Shown piece by piece: positions 18,834-28,281 of a stretch of DNA of 64,000 nucleotides. The DNA comes from Buchnera aphidicola (Phyllaphis fagi) (lineage in GTDB: Bacteria > Pseudomonadota > Gammaproteobacteria > Enterobacterales > Enterobacteriaceae). Within the stretch, counting starts at the first letter, position 1; every line of letters starts with the position of its first letter. The position numbers were made by a program, and so were the translations under genes. The stretch lies in the NCBI RefSeq assembly GCF_964058955.1, contig NZ_OZ060370.1, forward strand, positions 310,001-374,000, read 5' to 3'. A model generated the notes under the pieces. It had not been told where the DNA came from and searched no databases. It saw only the letters and a list, made by a program, of their open reading frames with translations.

Positions 18834-19166
18834 ATATTAGATTCTTAATACTTTCAAATAATTTATAAATAATTAAAATAATGAAAGTTAAGAATAAATT
18901 TTAAAAGTTCATGAAAAATAAAACATAAATATATTATTTAATAAAAATTGTTTAAATATAACAGACTTAATTTATCGTTTCAATAGTTTCAATAGTTTCA
19001 ATAGTTTCAATAAATTCAATAGATTCAATAGATTCAATTCAATAGATTCAATTCAATAGATTATTGTAATGGAAATAGTAAAAATTTTATATTCTTCATA
19101 TATAATACAATAACTTAAGAAGATAATTAATTTTATATTAAAATATATAAACAAATTTAATTTTAT
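18834..19166. other. Gene-free spacer, mscS to tRNA-fMet
   Basis: These 333 bases hold the tandem repeat at 18978-19059 and otherwise AT-rich DNA. No reading frame or further RNA gene is recognised. Confidence 0.6.
18978..19059. repeat. Short tandem repeat (9-bp and 14-bp units)
   Basis: Six consecutive 9-base units run from 18978: TTTCAATAG three times, TTTCAATAA once, ATTCAATAG twice. They are followed by two copies of a 14-base unit, ATTCAATTCAATAG, to 19059. The change from TTT to ATT starts and the longer final units look like slippage and unequal duplication of a TTCAATAG core. It is intergenic, upstream of the tRNA-fMet 3' end. The unit is too short, and without spacers, for a CRISPR. 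Confidence 0.9.
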
Positions 19167-19240
<74 letters not shown>

Positions 19241-19402
19241 GTTAACGATTATACATCATTGTTATATAAATAGCAATATTTTTAAAGATAAAAATATAAA
19301 ATCATTTTAAATAAAGCTTAAAATATTAAATATAATCATTATATTAAACTTATTATATATTATAACTGAAAACATATTTATTACATTAGGAAAATAAACT
19401 TT

Positions 19403-19912
19403 ATGAATTTTCAAAATACATATTTTAAAGAAAAAAAAATAAAAATTATAGAAGGAAATGTTATAACACAAGAATCAAAAATAGCAATTATTGTTCCTAG
19501 ATTTAATACTTTCATTAATCAAAATTTATTAACAGGTGCAATTGATACTTTAATAAGAATTGGAAAAGTACCTCATAAAAATATTAATATTATTAAAGTA
19601 CCTGGATCCTATGAAATACCAATAATTGCAAATATTATATCTAATTCACAAAATTATCACGGAATTATAGCATTAGGAACAATAATTAAAGGAGAAACTA
19701 TTCATTTTGAAAATATTTCAACGGAAGTAAGTTCAAAATTATCTGAAATTAGCATAAAAACAAATATCCCTATTGCATTAGGAATATTAATGACTGAAAA
19801 TATTGAACAAGCAATCAGTAGATCAGGAACAAAATTAGGAAATAGAGGTAGTGAAGCAGCACTGTCAATTTTAGAAATGATAAATATTATTAAAATTATA
19901 CAAAAATCTTAA
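19403..19912 (+). CDS. ribE: 6,7-dimethyl-8-ribityllumazine synthase
   Basis: Lumazine synthase (RibE, also called RibH) makes the immediate riboflavin precursor. The 169-residue protein aligns with E. coli RibE (156): ARFN-type segment VPRFNTFINQNLL, VPGSYEIP, ALGTIIKGETIHFEN with catalytic H101, and RSGTKLGNRGSEAALSILEM. About 13 extra residues precede the usual N-terminus, and no internal ATG offers a shorter start. AGGAAA precedes the start. It is followed by ribD and nusB, the E. coli cluster in a slightly different order. Confidence 0.94.
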   Translation: MNFQNTYFKEKKIKIIEGNVITQESKIAIIVPRFNTFINQNLLTGAIDTLIRIGKVPHKNINIIKVPGSYEIPIIANIISNSQNYHGIIALGTIIKGETIHFENISTEVSSKLSEISIKTNIPIALGILMTENIEQAISRSGTKLGNRGSEAALSILEMINIIKIIQKS

Positions 19913-19980
19913 TATAATTTTATAAGTATTAAATTATAATATAACATTAATAAAAATTATAATTTTATTATATATTAAAT

Positions 19981-21120
19981 ATGAAAAAAATTTTCGATAT
20001 AAAAAATTACGAAAAAAAAATAGATATATTTTATATGAAAAAAGCTATTGCATTAGCTAAAAAGGGTCAACATACAACCAACTCGAATCCGAATGTTGGT
20101 TGTATTATTGTAAAAAATAAAAAAATTATTGGAATAGGATGGCATATTAAACCAAATACTAATCACGCAGAAATTAATGCTCTAAATATGGCTGGAAATT
20201 TAGCATATCAAGGAACAGCATATATCTCATTAGAACCTTGTAGTCATTTTGGGAAAACACCTCCATGCTGCAATGCACTAATTCAATCTGGTATATCAAG
20301 AGTGGTTATATCCGTACTCGATCCTAATCCTAATATTTCTGGAAATGGAATAAAATATTTAAGAAGATCAGGAATTAAAGTAACAACTGGTATTTTATTA
20401 AAACAATCACAACAAATAAATTGTGGATTTTTTAAACGAATGACAATTGGGTTACCATGGATTCAATTAAAAATGGCTACTTCTATGGATGGAAAAACTG
20501 CTATGCATAATGGTGAAAGCCAATGGATTACTTCAAAAAAATCCATAAAAGATGTACATAATTTCCGATCATTAAGTTCAGCAATCTTAAGTACTAGTCA
20601 AACCGTTATCACAGATAATGCTTTACTTACTGTACGGTTAGAAAAATATAACATTAAATATCATAATCAACCAATAAGAATTATAATAGATAGTAAAAAC
20701 AAAATTAAACCACACCACAAATTAATTAAAAAATTAGGACGTATTTGGTTAATAAGGTTAAAGAAAGATACAAATTTTTGGCCTAATTACGTTAAACAAA
20801 TTATAATACCATCTTACAAAAATAAAATAAACCTTATAAAATTATTTTACTTTTTAGGAAAAAAAGAAATTAATAAAATATGGATAGAATGTGGATCAAC
20901 TTTATTTAGTCAATTATTAAATCTTAATATCGTAGATGAATTATTTTTATACATTGCCCCAAAAATGCTAGGACATACATCTAAATCATTATATATCATG
21001 AATAAAAAAATTAAACTGAATGAAGCTTTAAAATTAAAATTTAAATATATTAAATTTATTGGATCTGATTTAAGGATAATACTTACACCATTAATAAAAA
21101 ATAAATATATTAAAAAATAA
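19981..21120 (+). CDS. ribD: Riboflavin biosynthesis bifunctional deaminase/reductase RibD
   Basis: RibD deaminates and then reduces the pyrimidine intermediate of riboflavin synthesis. The 379-residue chain (E. coli 367) holds both domains: a deaminase with zinc motif HAE (62-64) and PCSHFGKTPPC (86-96), then a reductase from about residue 155 (LKMATSMDGKTAMHNGESQW). As I recall, Buchnera APS splits these activities into ribD1 and ribD2; here they are fused, which is the ancestral enterobacterial state. There is no strong Shine-Dalgarno. Riboflavin is a B vitamin that aphid hosts obtain from symbionts. Confidence 0.94.
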   Translation: MKKIFDIKNYEKKIDIFYMKKAIALAKKGQHTTNSNPNVGCIIVKNKKIIGIGWHIKPNTNHAEINALNMAGNLAYQGTAYISLEPCSHFGKTPPCCNALIQSGISRVVISVLDPNPNISGNGIKYLRRSGIKVTTGILLKQSQQINCGFFKRMTIGLPWIQLKMATSMDGKTAMHNGESQWITSKKSIKDVHNFRSLSSAILSTSQTVITDNALLTVRLEKYNIKYHNQPIRIIIDSKNKIKPHHKLIKKLGRIWLIRLKKDTNFWPNYVKQIIIPSYKNKINLIKLFYFLGKKEINKIWIECGSTLFSQLLNLNIVDELFLYIAPKMLGHTSKSLYIMNKKIKLNEALKLKFKYIKFIGSDLRIILTPLIKNKYIKK

Positions 21121-21177
21121 TTTTTATTATATAATATTTATTAATAAAATTTCTATATTATTTATTGAAAATTGAAT

Positions 21178-21597
21178 ATGAATACAAAAGCAAGAAAAAA
21201 AGCCAGACAATATATTATACAAGCACTTTACTCATGGCAAGTATCTCAAAATGATATTGCAGATATTCAATGGCAATATATGCAAAAAATTAATATACAA
21301 GAAGTAGATATAACTTATTTTCATGAATTACTTACAAAAATAACGTTACATCATCAATATTTAGATAAATTAATTGGTCCATATATTAATAGACAATTAA
21401 ATAAAGTCGATCAAATTGAAAAAGCAATACTACGTCTTTCTTTTTATGAGCTTTTAAAAAGATTAGATATACCTTATAAAGTATTAATTAATGAAGGAAT
21501 AGAACTAGCTAAATTTTTCGGTTCTAAATATAGTTATAAATTTATTAATGGTGTTTTAGATAGAGCAGTAAATAATATAAGATTTAAAAAAATATAA
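21178..21597 (+). CDS. nusB: Transcription antitermination factor NusB
   Basis: NusB pairs with NusE (S10) at boxA sequences to support antitermination of rRNA transcription. From ATG 21178 (MNTKARKKARQY) the product is 139 residues, the E. coli length; a TTG two codons earlier is less likely. Matches include QALYSWQVSQNDIADI, YELLKRLDIPYKVLINEGIELAK and KFINGVLDRA. It lies 57 bases behind ribD, matching the enterobacterial ribE-nusB linkage. Confidence 0.94.
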   Translation: MNTKARKKARQYIIQALYSWQVSQNDIADIQWQYMQKINIQEVDITYFHELLTKITLHHQYLDKLIGPYINRQLNKVDQIEKAILRLSFYELLKRLDIPYKVLINEGIELAKFFGSKYSYKFINGVLDRAVNNIRFKKI

Positions 21598-22619
21598 AAT
21601 AATTACATCACAATTACTTAATATTATTATAGTATATTCAATAAATAAAAATATTTATAACATACAAATATTTATATAATATATATATTGAATATATCTA
21701 TGATAATATTTTATATCTATAAAATAAAATCACTATTCATAAAAATCACAACACTAAATATTTACATTTATATAAAATATAAATTACATATATTTCATAT
21801 ATTGCATTACAAATACAATAATTAACAATATATTAACATCATAATAATAAGATATAATTCTAATATTTATTTAAAAAATATATTAATAATTTTATTAAAA
21901 ATAATAATATACATTAAAAATAACATATAAATTATGAAATATTAAAATATAATTTTAAATATCATATTTTCAATAATTCAGTATTTTATTTTCTAATATT
22001 TATTAAAAATAAAAATATAACTATCACTATAAATAAATATATAATATATATTCATATCAGTAAATACTAAATACAAAAACTAAATATAATAATAAAAAAA
22101 TATAAAATTTCATAATAAAAAAAATAAAAAAATAATACCTCAAAAAATAATTTTACATAATTTTTTGAAAATAGGTGTAATATTGTATTTTAGTCAGTAT
22201 AAATGAAATGAATACATATTGTATATAAGTTAATAATGTAATAAACAATATATAACATTGCTTATAATAAATATTGCATAATCAATAAAATTCTTATATT
22301 TTATTATATAAAATATTATAATAAAAATTGTTAAAAAATAAATTATATCTAATAATATATTTTAACCTCAATTTACAAATATACTAATAAAATATTTAAA
22401 ATATATTATATTAGTATGTAAATAAAATTAATAATATATTTATAAACAAAATGAATTTTATTTATTCAAAAATTACTTCACTCTAATGTTATTTATTATA
22501 TATTCATAAAATTAAAAATAAATATATATTTCAATTAAAATATATTTATAATCATTAAATAACTAAAATTTCAATAAAATAATTTTAAAATATACCATAT
22601 ACAAAAAATTAACAAAAAT
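21598..22619. other. Gene desert of 1.0 kb, nusB to tusE
   Basis: This is the longest gene-free stretch in the window. It is very AT-rich with stops in all frames and no tRNA or strongly GC-enriched island. From memory of Buchnera APS, dxs and ispA lie between the nusB region and the cyo operon, and they are not seen here. The stretch may be eroded remains, but I cannot recognise any residue of them. Confidence 0.6.
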
Positions 22620-22898
22620 ATGAAAATAAAAAAATGGAATACTTTGTATGCTTTAAAAATTGCACATAAAGAATGTATTACTATGACCGAAAAACATTGG
22701 GAAATTATATATTTAATAAGAAAAATTTATTTAAAATATAATATTAACCCTACTAATCGTATATTACTAAAAATAATACAAAAAAAAATAGGATATAATC
22801 AAGGCAACAATTTATATTTATTATCACTTTTTCCAAAAGGAATCACTAAACAAGCTAATAAAATTGCTGGTTTACCAAATAATAAAATATGTTTATAA
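22620..22898 (+). CDS. tusE: TusE/DsrC-family sulfur-relay protein
   Basis: TusE receives persulfide sulfur from TusBCD and hands it to MnmA for 2-thiouridine synthesis at U34. The 92-residue protein aligns with E. coli TusE (109) from residue 17 on: KHWEIIYLIRKIYLKYN, NPTNRILLK, SLFPKGITKQANKIAGLP, with the essential penultimate cysteine C91 kept (KICL). The first 15 or so residues of E. coli TusE are absent and no in-frame upstream start is visible, so it is N-terminally shortened. It converges with cyoE, 54 bases away. Confidence 0.88.
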   Translation: MKIKKWNTLYALKIAHKECITMTEKHWEIIYLIRKIYLKYNINPTNRILLKIIQKKIGYNQGNNLYLLSLFPKGITKQANKIAGLPNNKICL

Positions 22899-22952
22899 AA
22901 TTAATTTAAATGCATTAAAGAAATTAATTCTATAAAACACATTAAAGTTATT

Positions 22953-23813
22953 TTAAATATATTTAAAAAAATTTAAAATAAACATAAAATTTAAAGTAAA
23001 AATAACAAAAATAGACCAATAAAATAATAATCTAAAATAACAACTATGCTTATAAAATAAATAACATAAACAAGATATACACAACCAAAAAATATTTAAT
23101 ACAGATAATATCATCATAAATATTAAACTAATATATTTAAATATATAAAGTAAAATAATAAACATAAAAAATAAAAATATATAAAAAATAATATCTATAA
23201 TTGTTTTTAATATTCCTTTCTTTATAGAAACAACTGGTATTTTAGATCTTTTATAATCTTCAATATAAAAAATTAAAATAGAATAAGAATGTGGAATTTG
23301 CCATAAAGAAAAAATTATAAATAATAATATAGATTTAAAATCAATAATATGAGAAACAGAACAATATCCAATAAGTGGAGGAATAGATCCAGATAAACTA
23401 CCAATTATAGTAGAATACATAGTTCTTCTTTTCATATATAAACTATACATACCAACATAAATTAAAAACCCAATAACAGATAATAATGAAGATAATATAT
23501 TCACTTTTAAAAATAATATACTACATCCTAATAATAAAAAAAATATACCTAATATCTTAATATATAATATAAAATGTAATGATTGCAATAATATTCTATT
23601 TTTTGTACGAACCATTTTTTTATCAATATCAATATCAATAATATTATTAAATAAACACCCTGAAGCAATAACTAATGCTGTACCCAATAAAGTATAAAAT
23701 AACATATTAATATTAATATAATTATATGAAGCAAAAAAAAATCCACCTGTTACCGATATTAAATTTGCAATAATGATACCAGGTTTAATTAATTTAAAAT
23801 AATGTTTAATCAT
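22953..23813 (-). CDS. cyoE: Protoheme IX farnesyltransferase (heme O synthase)
   Basis: CyoE farnesylates heme B to heme O, the high-spin heme of the cytochrome bo oxidase. The 286 residues (E. coli 296) are very hydrophobic, with about seven to nine membrane segments. The prenyltransferase motif NNIIDIDIDKKMVRTKNR at 56-73 carries the conserved aspartates, and a second conserved loop reads YIEDYKRSKIPV. It is the last gene of the cyo operon, 10 bases after cyoD. In E. coli yajR follows; it is absent. Confidence 0.94.
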   Translation of the reverse strand: MIKHYFKLIKPGIIIANLISVTGGFFFASYNYININMLFYTLLGTALVIASGCLFNNIIDIDIDKKMVRTKNRILLQSLHFILYIKILGIFFLLLGCSILFLKVNILSSLLSVIGFLIYVGMYSLYMKRRTMYSTIIGSLSGSIPPLIGYCSVSHIIDFKSILLFIIFSLWQIPHSYSILIFYIEDYKRSKIPVVSIKKGILKTIIDIIFYIFLFFMFIILLYIFKYISLIFMMILSVLNIFWLCISCLCYLFYKHSCYFRLLFYWSIFVIFTLNFMFILNFFKYI

Positions 23814-23823
23814 GTAAATAATC

Positions 23824-24159
23824 TTAATAATTAGATAAATTATGATGTAAATTCCACATAATCCATACTGAACCTAGTATAATAATAAAGATTACTATTA
23901 TTGAAAAAATTAAAAAAATCAAATTCCAATAATTTTTTTTAGAAAAATTTAAATGTAAAAAATATTTTAAATGAACAAGAATTTGTAAACATGCAGATAA
24001 CACTAATACTATTAATAAAAAATTTTTTGAATAAAAATATTTTTTTTTAATTACTAAAATAAAGGGAATAATAGTTAATATAAAAGAAATAAAAAAGCCT
24101 ATAATATAAAATTTAATTTCTTTATTTAATATATTATTATGACTAATATCATTTTTCAT
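23824..24159 (-). CDS. cyoD: Cytochrome bo quinol oxidase subunit IV
   Basis: CyoD is the small subunit that helps assemble the copper site of subunit I. I start at ATG 24159, giving 111 residues (E. coli 109). This ATG shares one base with the cyoC stop (TAATG arrangement), suggesting translational coupling, and a longer frame into cyoC would add non-homologous residues. Three hydrophobic segments are visible (from about residues 18, 45 and 79), with ILVHLKYFLHLNF in the middle. Confidence 0.93.
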   Translation of the reverse strand: MKNDISHNNILNKEIKFYIIGFFISFILTIIPFILVIKKKYFYSKNFLLIVLVLSACLQILVHLKYFLHLNFSKKNYWNLIFLIFSIIVIFIIILGSVWIMWNLHHNLSNY

Positions 24160-24746
24160 TATATACTTCCTAATAAATACACTACTGTAAATACACAAAT
24201 CCAAATTATATCTAAAAAATGCCAAAATAATCCAAGACATAACATACGTACATAAATTAAACTATTTAAATTAAATTGTATGATTTGAAAAATAATTCCT
24301 AACATCCATAATAATCCTACAATCACATGAATACCATGCAATCCAATCAATGTAAAAAAAGAAGATAAAAACCCACTTTTTTTTGGAGTAAATCCTAATT
24401 GAATTAAATGCTTAAATTCATATAATTCCATAGAAACAAAACTTAAACCTAAAAAAAAAGTAATTACTATAAATATATAAACAAAAAATATTTTATTATA
24501 TTTAAAACTTACGACTGATATACCATAAGTTATAGAACTCAATAATAATAAACATGTTTCAAAAAAAACAAATTTTAAATTCAAAAACATAGAATGTAAT
24601 ACTATATTATTTAACATAACACAATATACTGCAAACATTGTGGAAAAAAGTATACAATCACTCATTAAATATATCCAAAAACCAAATAATTTTCTATCAG
24701 TAGTATTATTGTCTTCCCTTATATTATGAATATTATTATTAATCAT
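24159..24746 (-). CDS. cyoC: Cytochrome bo quinol oxidase subunit III
   Basis: Subunit III of the heme-copper quinol oxidase, 195 residues (E. coli 204), with five hydrophobic segments. Matches include FGFWIYLMSDCILFSTMFA near the N-terminus, GLHGIHVIVGLLWMLG and FWHFLDIIWICVFTVVYL at the end. It starts one base after the cyoB stop and overlaps cyoD by one base, so the cyo genes are tightly packed on one transcript. Confidence 0.95.
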   Translation of the reverse strand: MINNNIHNIREDNNTTDRKLFGFWIYLMSDCILFSTMFAVYCVMLNNIVLHSMFLNLKFVFFETCLLLLSSITYGISVVSFKYNKIFFVYIFIVITFFLGLSFVSMELYEFKHLIQLGFTPKKSGFLSSFFTLIGLHGIHVIVGLLWMLGIIFQIIQFNLNSLIYVRMLCLGLFWHFLDIIWICVFTVVYLLGSI

Positions 24747-24747
24747 A

Positions 24748-26718
24748 TTAATCCTGTTTATAATTTCTCAAACACTGATCTTCTATATTTTTTACTTCTT
24801 GACTAGATATATAATAACTATTTATATGTATAGTATATTGTAAAAATATAATACACATTAATAATAAGGATATCATACCAATCCACCATATATGCCACAC
24901 CATTGAAAAACCAAATAATAAAGATAAAAATCCTAAAATTATTCCCAAAGAAGTGTTTTTAGGCATATGAATATCATGATATAAATTATTTTTTTTTGGT
25001 AATATACCTAATTGTTTTTTATACCAAAAATCATCAATACTAGCAACAATAGGAATATGTGCAAAATTGTATATTGGAGGAGGAGAAGGAATAGACCATT
25101 CTAAAGTCCTACCATCCCATGGATCCCAATGAAAATGATTATTTATATTTCTATCTTTGATAGAAATATATAATTGAATCATTTGACATAATATTCCTAT
25201 AGCAATTAATATTACTCCAATTACAGAAATAGTTAACATGGTGTGAAATTTATGATCAATATTTTGGCTTAAACGACGAGTCATACCTATAAAACCTAAA
25301 TAATATAAAGGCATAAAAGCCATAAAAAATCCAAAAATCCAAAAATAAAAAGCACGTTTTCCCCATTTTTCGTTTAATGAAAAACCAAAAAATTTTGGAA
25401 ACCAATATGTAATTCCAGAAAAGCAACCAAACACTACACCCCCAATAATAACATTATGAAAATGAGCAACTAAAAATACACTATTATGAAGTATAAAATC
25501 TATAGCAGGAATAGATAACAAAACTCCTGCCATTCCACCAATCGTAAAAGTTATTAGAAATCCTAAAGTCCATAACATAGCAGAATGTATACGAATACGA
25601 CCTTGATACATTGTAAATAACCAATTAAATATTTTTACCCCTGTTGGAATTGCAATAATCATAGTAGTAATTCCAAAAAAAGAATTAACATTTGCTCCAG
25701 ATCCCATAGTAAAAAAATGATGAACCCACACTAAAAATGATAATATAGTAATTGATATAGTAGCCCATACAAGTGAAACATAACCAAATAAAGATTTTTT
25801 AGAAAATGTAGATACTACTTCTGAAAAAACACCAAAAGCAGGTAAAATTAAAATATATACTTCTGGATGCCCCCAAATCCAAATTAAATTAACATACATC
25901 ATAATATTACCACCTAAATCATTAGTAAAAAAATGAAATCCAAAATAACGATCTAGACTTAATAATATTAAAGTTAAAGTTAAAACTGGAAATGCTGCAA
26001 TAATTAAAATATTAGAACATAAAGAAGTCCAAGTAAATACTGGCATTTTAAACATATTCATACCAGGAGCACGCATTTTTAAAATAGTAACAATAAAATT
26101 AATTCCACTTAATGTTGTTCCAATACCTGATATTTGTAAACTCCAAATCCAATAATCTACTCCTACTCCAGGACTATATTGAATTTCAGAAAGAGGAGGA
26201 TAAGATAACCATCCTGTTTGTGCAAATTCTCCAATTCCTAAAGATATATTCATAAGAATAGCACCACTAGCTGTAAACCAAAAACTTAAATTATTTAAAA
26301 ATGGAAAAGCTACATCTCGTGAACCAATTTGTAATGGTATAACTAAATTCATTAAAGAAATAATTAAAGGCATAGCAACAAAAAAAATCATAATTACACC
26401 ATGTGCAGTAAATATCTGATCATAATGATGCGGTGGTAAAAATCCAACATTACCCATAGAAGATAAAAATTGTTGAATACGCATCATTATTGCATCAATA
26501 AATCCACGAAATAACATAATAAACGCCAAAATCAAATACATTACTGCAATTTTTTTATGATCTACTGAAGTAAACCATTCTAACCATAAATATTTCCATT
26601 TTCCTAATTGAGTAATTTTAAACACAATAAATAAACTTATTAAAATAATAACAATAAAAGTAATTACAATAATAGGTTCATTATAAGGAATAGAATGAAA
26701 CGTTAATTTTCCCAACAT
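24748..26718 (-). CDS. cyoB: Cytochrome bo quinol oxidase subunit I
   Basis: The catalytic proton-pumping subunit, which oxidises ubiquinol and reduces oxygen. The 656 residues keep E. coli numbering. Quinol-site residues R71, D75 and H98, low-spin heme ligands H106 and H421, CuB ligands H284, H333 and H334, heme O ligand H419, cross-link Y288 (WGHPEVYIL) and K-channel K362 are all present. About 15 membrane segments. Such complete retention in a reduced genome indicates that aerobic respiration through this oxidase is under strong selection. Confidence 0.97.
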   Translation of the reverse strand: MLGKLTFHSIPYNEPIIVITFIVIILISLFIVFKITQLGKWKYLWLEWFTSVDHKKIAVMYLILAFIMLFRGFIDAIMMRIQQFLSSMGNVGFLPPHHYDQIFTAHGVIMIFFVAMPLIISLMNLVIPLQIGSRDVAFPFLNNLSFWFTASGAILMNISLGIGEFAQTGWLSYPPLSEIQYSPGVGVDYWIWSLQISGIGTTLSGINFIVTILKMRAPGMNMFKMPVFTWTSLCSNILIIAAFPVLTLTLILLSLDRYFGFHFFTNDLGGNIMMYVNLIWIWGHPEVYILILPAFGVFSEVVSTFSKKSLFGYVSLVWATISITILSFLVWVHHFFTMGSGANVNSFFGITTMIIAIPTGVKIFNWLFTMYQGRIRIHSAMLWTLGFLITFTIGGMAGVLLSIPAIDFILHNSVFLVAHFHNVIIGGVVFGCFSGITYWFPKFFGFSLNEKWGKRAFYFWIFGFFMAFMPLYYLGFIGMTRRLSQNIDHKFHTMLTISVIGVILIAIGILCQMIQLYISIKDRNINNHFHWDPWDGRTLEWSIPSPPPIYNFAHIPIVASIDDFWYKKQLGILPKKNNLYHDIHMPKNTSLGIILGFLSLLFGFSMVWHIWWIGMISLLLMCIIFLQYTIHINSYYISSQEVKNIEDQCLRNYKQD

Positions 26719-26806
26719 TACTTTAAATGCCTCAATAATATTTAAAAATAAAATTTTAATTATATATATTAAAATTTGATATTTTATATAATATAAATTA
26801 AATTAA

Positions 26807-27640
26807 TTATACAGATTGATTTACTATTTTTCTAAATAATCCATCATAAACACTAGAAAAATATTTTACTGTACAAAATTCATTAGGATTAGATAAATTT
26901 TTAAATTTTTTAATAGTATTTAATGTATTAGATGAATCTTGAATTTTTTTAATCCAAAAATTAAAGATATTATTATTAGGTAAAATAAAAACATTAAATT
27001 TCATATTAGAAAATCCAAAACCATTATAATTTGCAGATAATCCATGATATTTTCCTGGAATATCTGAAATTAAATGAAGTGTTGTTTTCATACCCGGCAT
27101 TGCATAAATTTGACTACCTAAAGAAGGAATAAAAAAAGAACTCATAACAGAATATGAAGTAATATGAAAAATAATTGGAGTATTTATAGGTAATATAACT
27201 TCATTAACAGTAGCAATATTGTTCTTAGGATATATAAATAACCATTTCCAATCTAATGCAACTACATTAATAACAATAGGACGATTATTTGAAATAATAG
27301 GTCTTTTAGGATCTAAAGTATGTGACGATTTCCAAGCTATTATCCCAAGAAAAATAATTATAATAATAGGAATAATCCAAATAATTAACTCAACTTTATT
27401 GGAATGTGACCAATCAGGATTATATTCATTAGAAATATTTTCAGAACTATATTTATAAGAAAAAAAAAATGTCATAAAAATAACAGGTAAAACAATTATT
27501 AACATAATTAAAAATGCTATAAAAATTAACTTATGTTGTTCATTTAATATTGTACTAACCGGATAAAAAATAGAATTACGATATCCATTATATAAAAATA
27601 TTCCAAATACTAATACCATACTTTTAAAAATTAAACACAT
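26807..27640 (-). CDS. cyoA: Cytochrome bo quinol oxidase subunit II, lipobox lost
   Basis: Subunit II has two N-terminal membrane helices and a periplasmic cupredoxin domain without CuA. The 277 residues (E. coli 315) align from the first helix to YFSSVYDGLF; VALDWKWLFIYP, SYSVMSSFFIPSLGSQIYAM and GPGFSGMKF-type GFGFSNMKF are clear. E. coli CyoA is a lipoprotein with the lipobox LSGC at C25. The aligned position here reads YNGY (Y20) and there is no suitable cysteine, so lipidation is apparently lost. The E. coli His/Met-rich tail is also missing. GAGGA precedes the start. It is the first cyo gene. Confidence 0.94.
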   Translation of the reverse strand: MCLIFKSMVLVFGIFLYNGYRNSIFYPVSTILNEQHKLIFIAFLIMLIIVLPVIFMTFFFSYKYSSENISNEYNPDWSHSNKVELIIWIIPIIIIIFLGIIAWKSSHTLDPKRPIISNNRPIVINVVALDWKWLFIYPKNNIATVNEVILPINTPIIFHITSYSVMSSFFIPSLGSQIYAMPGMKTTLHLISDIPGKYHGLSANYNGFGFSNMKFNVFILPNNNIFNFWIKKIQDSSNTLNTIKKFKNLSNPNEFCTVKYFSSVYDGLFRKIVNQSV

Positions 27641-27825
27641 TATACATCCTCAAAATATATTTTAAATATATTACATATTATATTTAAATATAAACAATTA
27701 AAAATAAAAAATTATATGTAAAAATATCATATTATGCTTGAATTTTAATAAATACATTGATATTTTAAAATATAAAACTACACAATTATTCACTGAAATA
27801 TTACAATACAAAAAAATTAAAAATT

Positions 27826-28116
27826 ATGATAAAAAAAATAAAAGATTATTTTCAACCTAAATATATTAAAATTTATGATAATAGTGTATATCATACAATG
27901 AAAGACAATAAAAAAAATATTATAATATTTATTGTCAGTAATAAATTCATTGGAAAAACTTTATTTAAAAGACATAAACAAGTACATTCTATATTATCTA
28001 ATGAAATAAATAATACAATTTATGCAATTTCTATATATACATATACTATACATGAATGGAATAAAAAAAAAATGAATTATACAAATAAAATAATATGTCA
28101 ATATCAAAATAAATAA
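27826..28116 (+). CDS. bolA: BolA-family protein
   Basis: BolA proteins work with monothiol glutaredoxins in Fe-S cluster handling and, in E. coli, in morphology and stress regulation. The 96-residue protein (E. coli 105) aligns across the fold: IIIFIVSNKFIGKTLFKRHK matches the VVLVSDRFTGERFLNRHR region, and YAISIYTYTIHEW matches ALALHTYTIKEW. The C-terminus is shorter. Position upstream of tig is as in E. coli. It is divergent from cyoA, with 185 bases between them. Confidence 0.88.
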   Translation: MIKKIKDYFQPKYIKIYDNSVYHTMKDNKKNIIIFIVSNKFIGKTLFKRHKQVHSILSNEINNTIYAISIYTYTIHEWNKKKMNYTNKIICQYQNK

Positions 28117-28281
28117 TGATATATTACATTATATGTAATATAAAATTTTAGATATAAATAAAAATTTGAAAAATAAATTATTATATAATTTTAATTTATA
28201 AAATAATTTTAAAACCTTTAATATATAAAATATTTAATTATAAATATTTTTACAACTAACATTTTAGAAACTAGGAATTAC

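Noticed and set aside
18978..19059. CRISPR array
   Set aside because: Units of 9 and 14 bases are directly adjacent with no unique spacers, and no cas genes are present.
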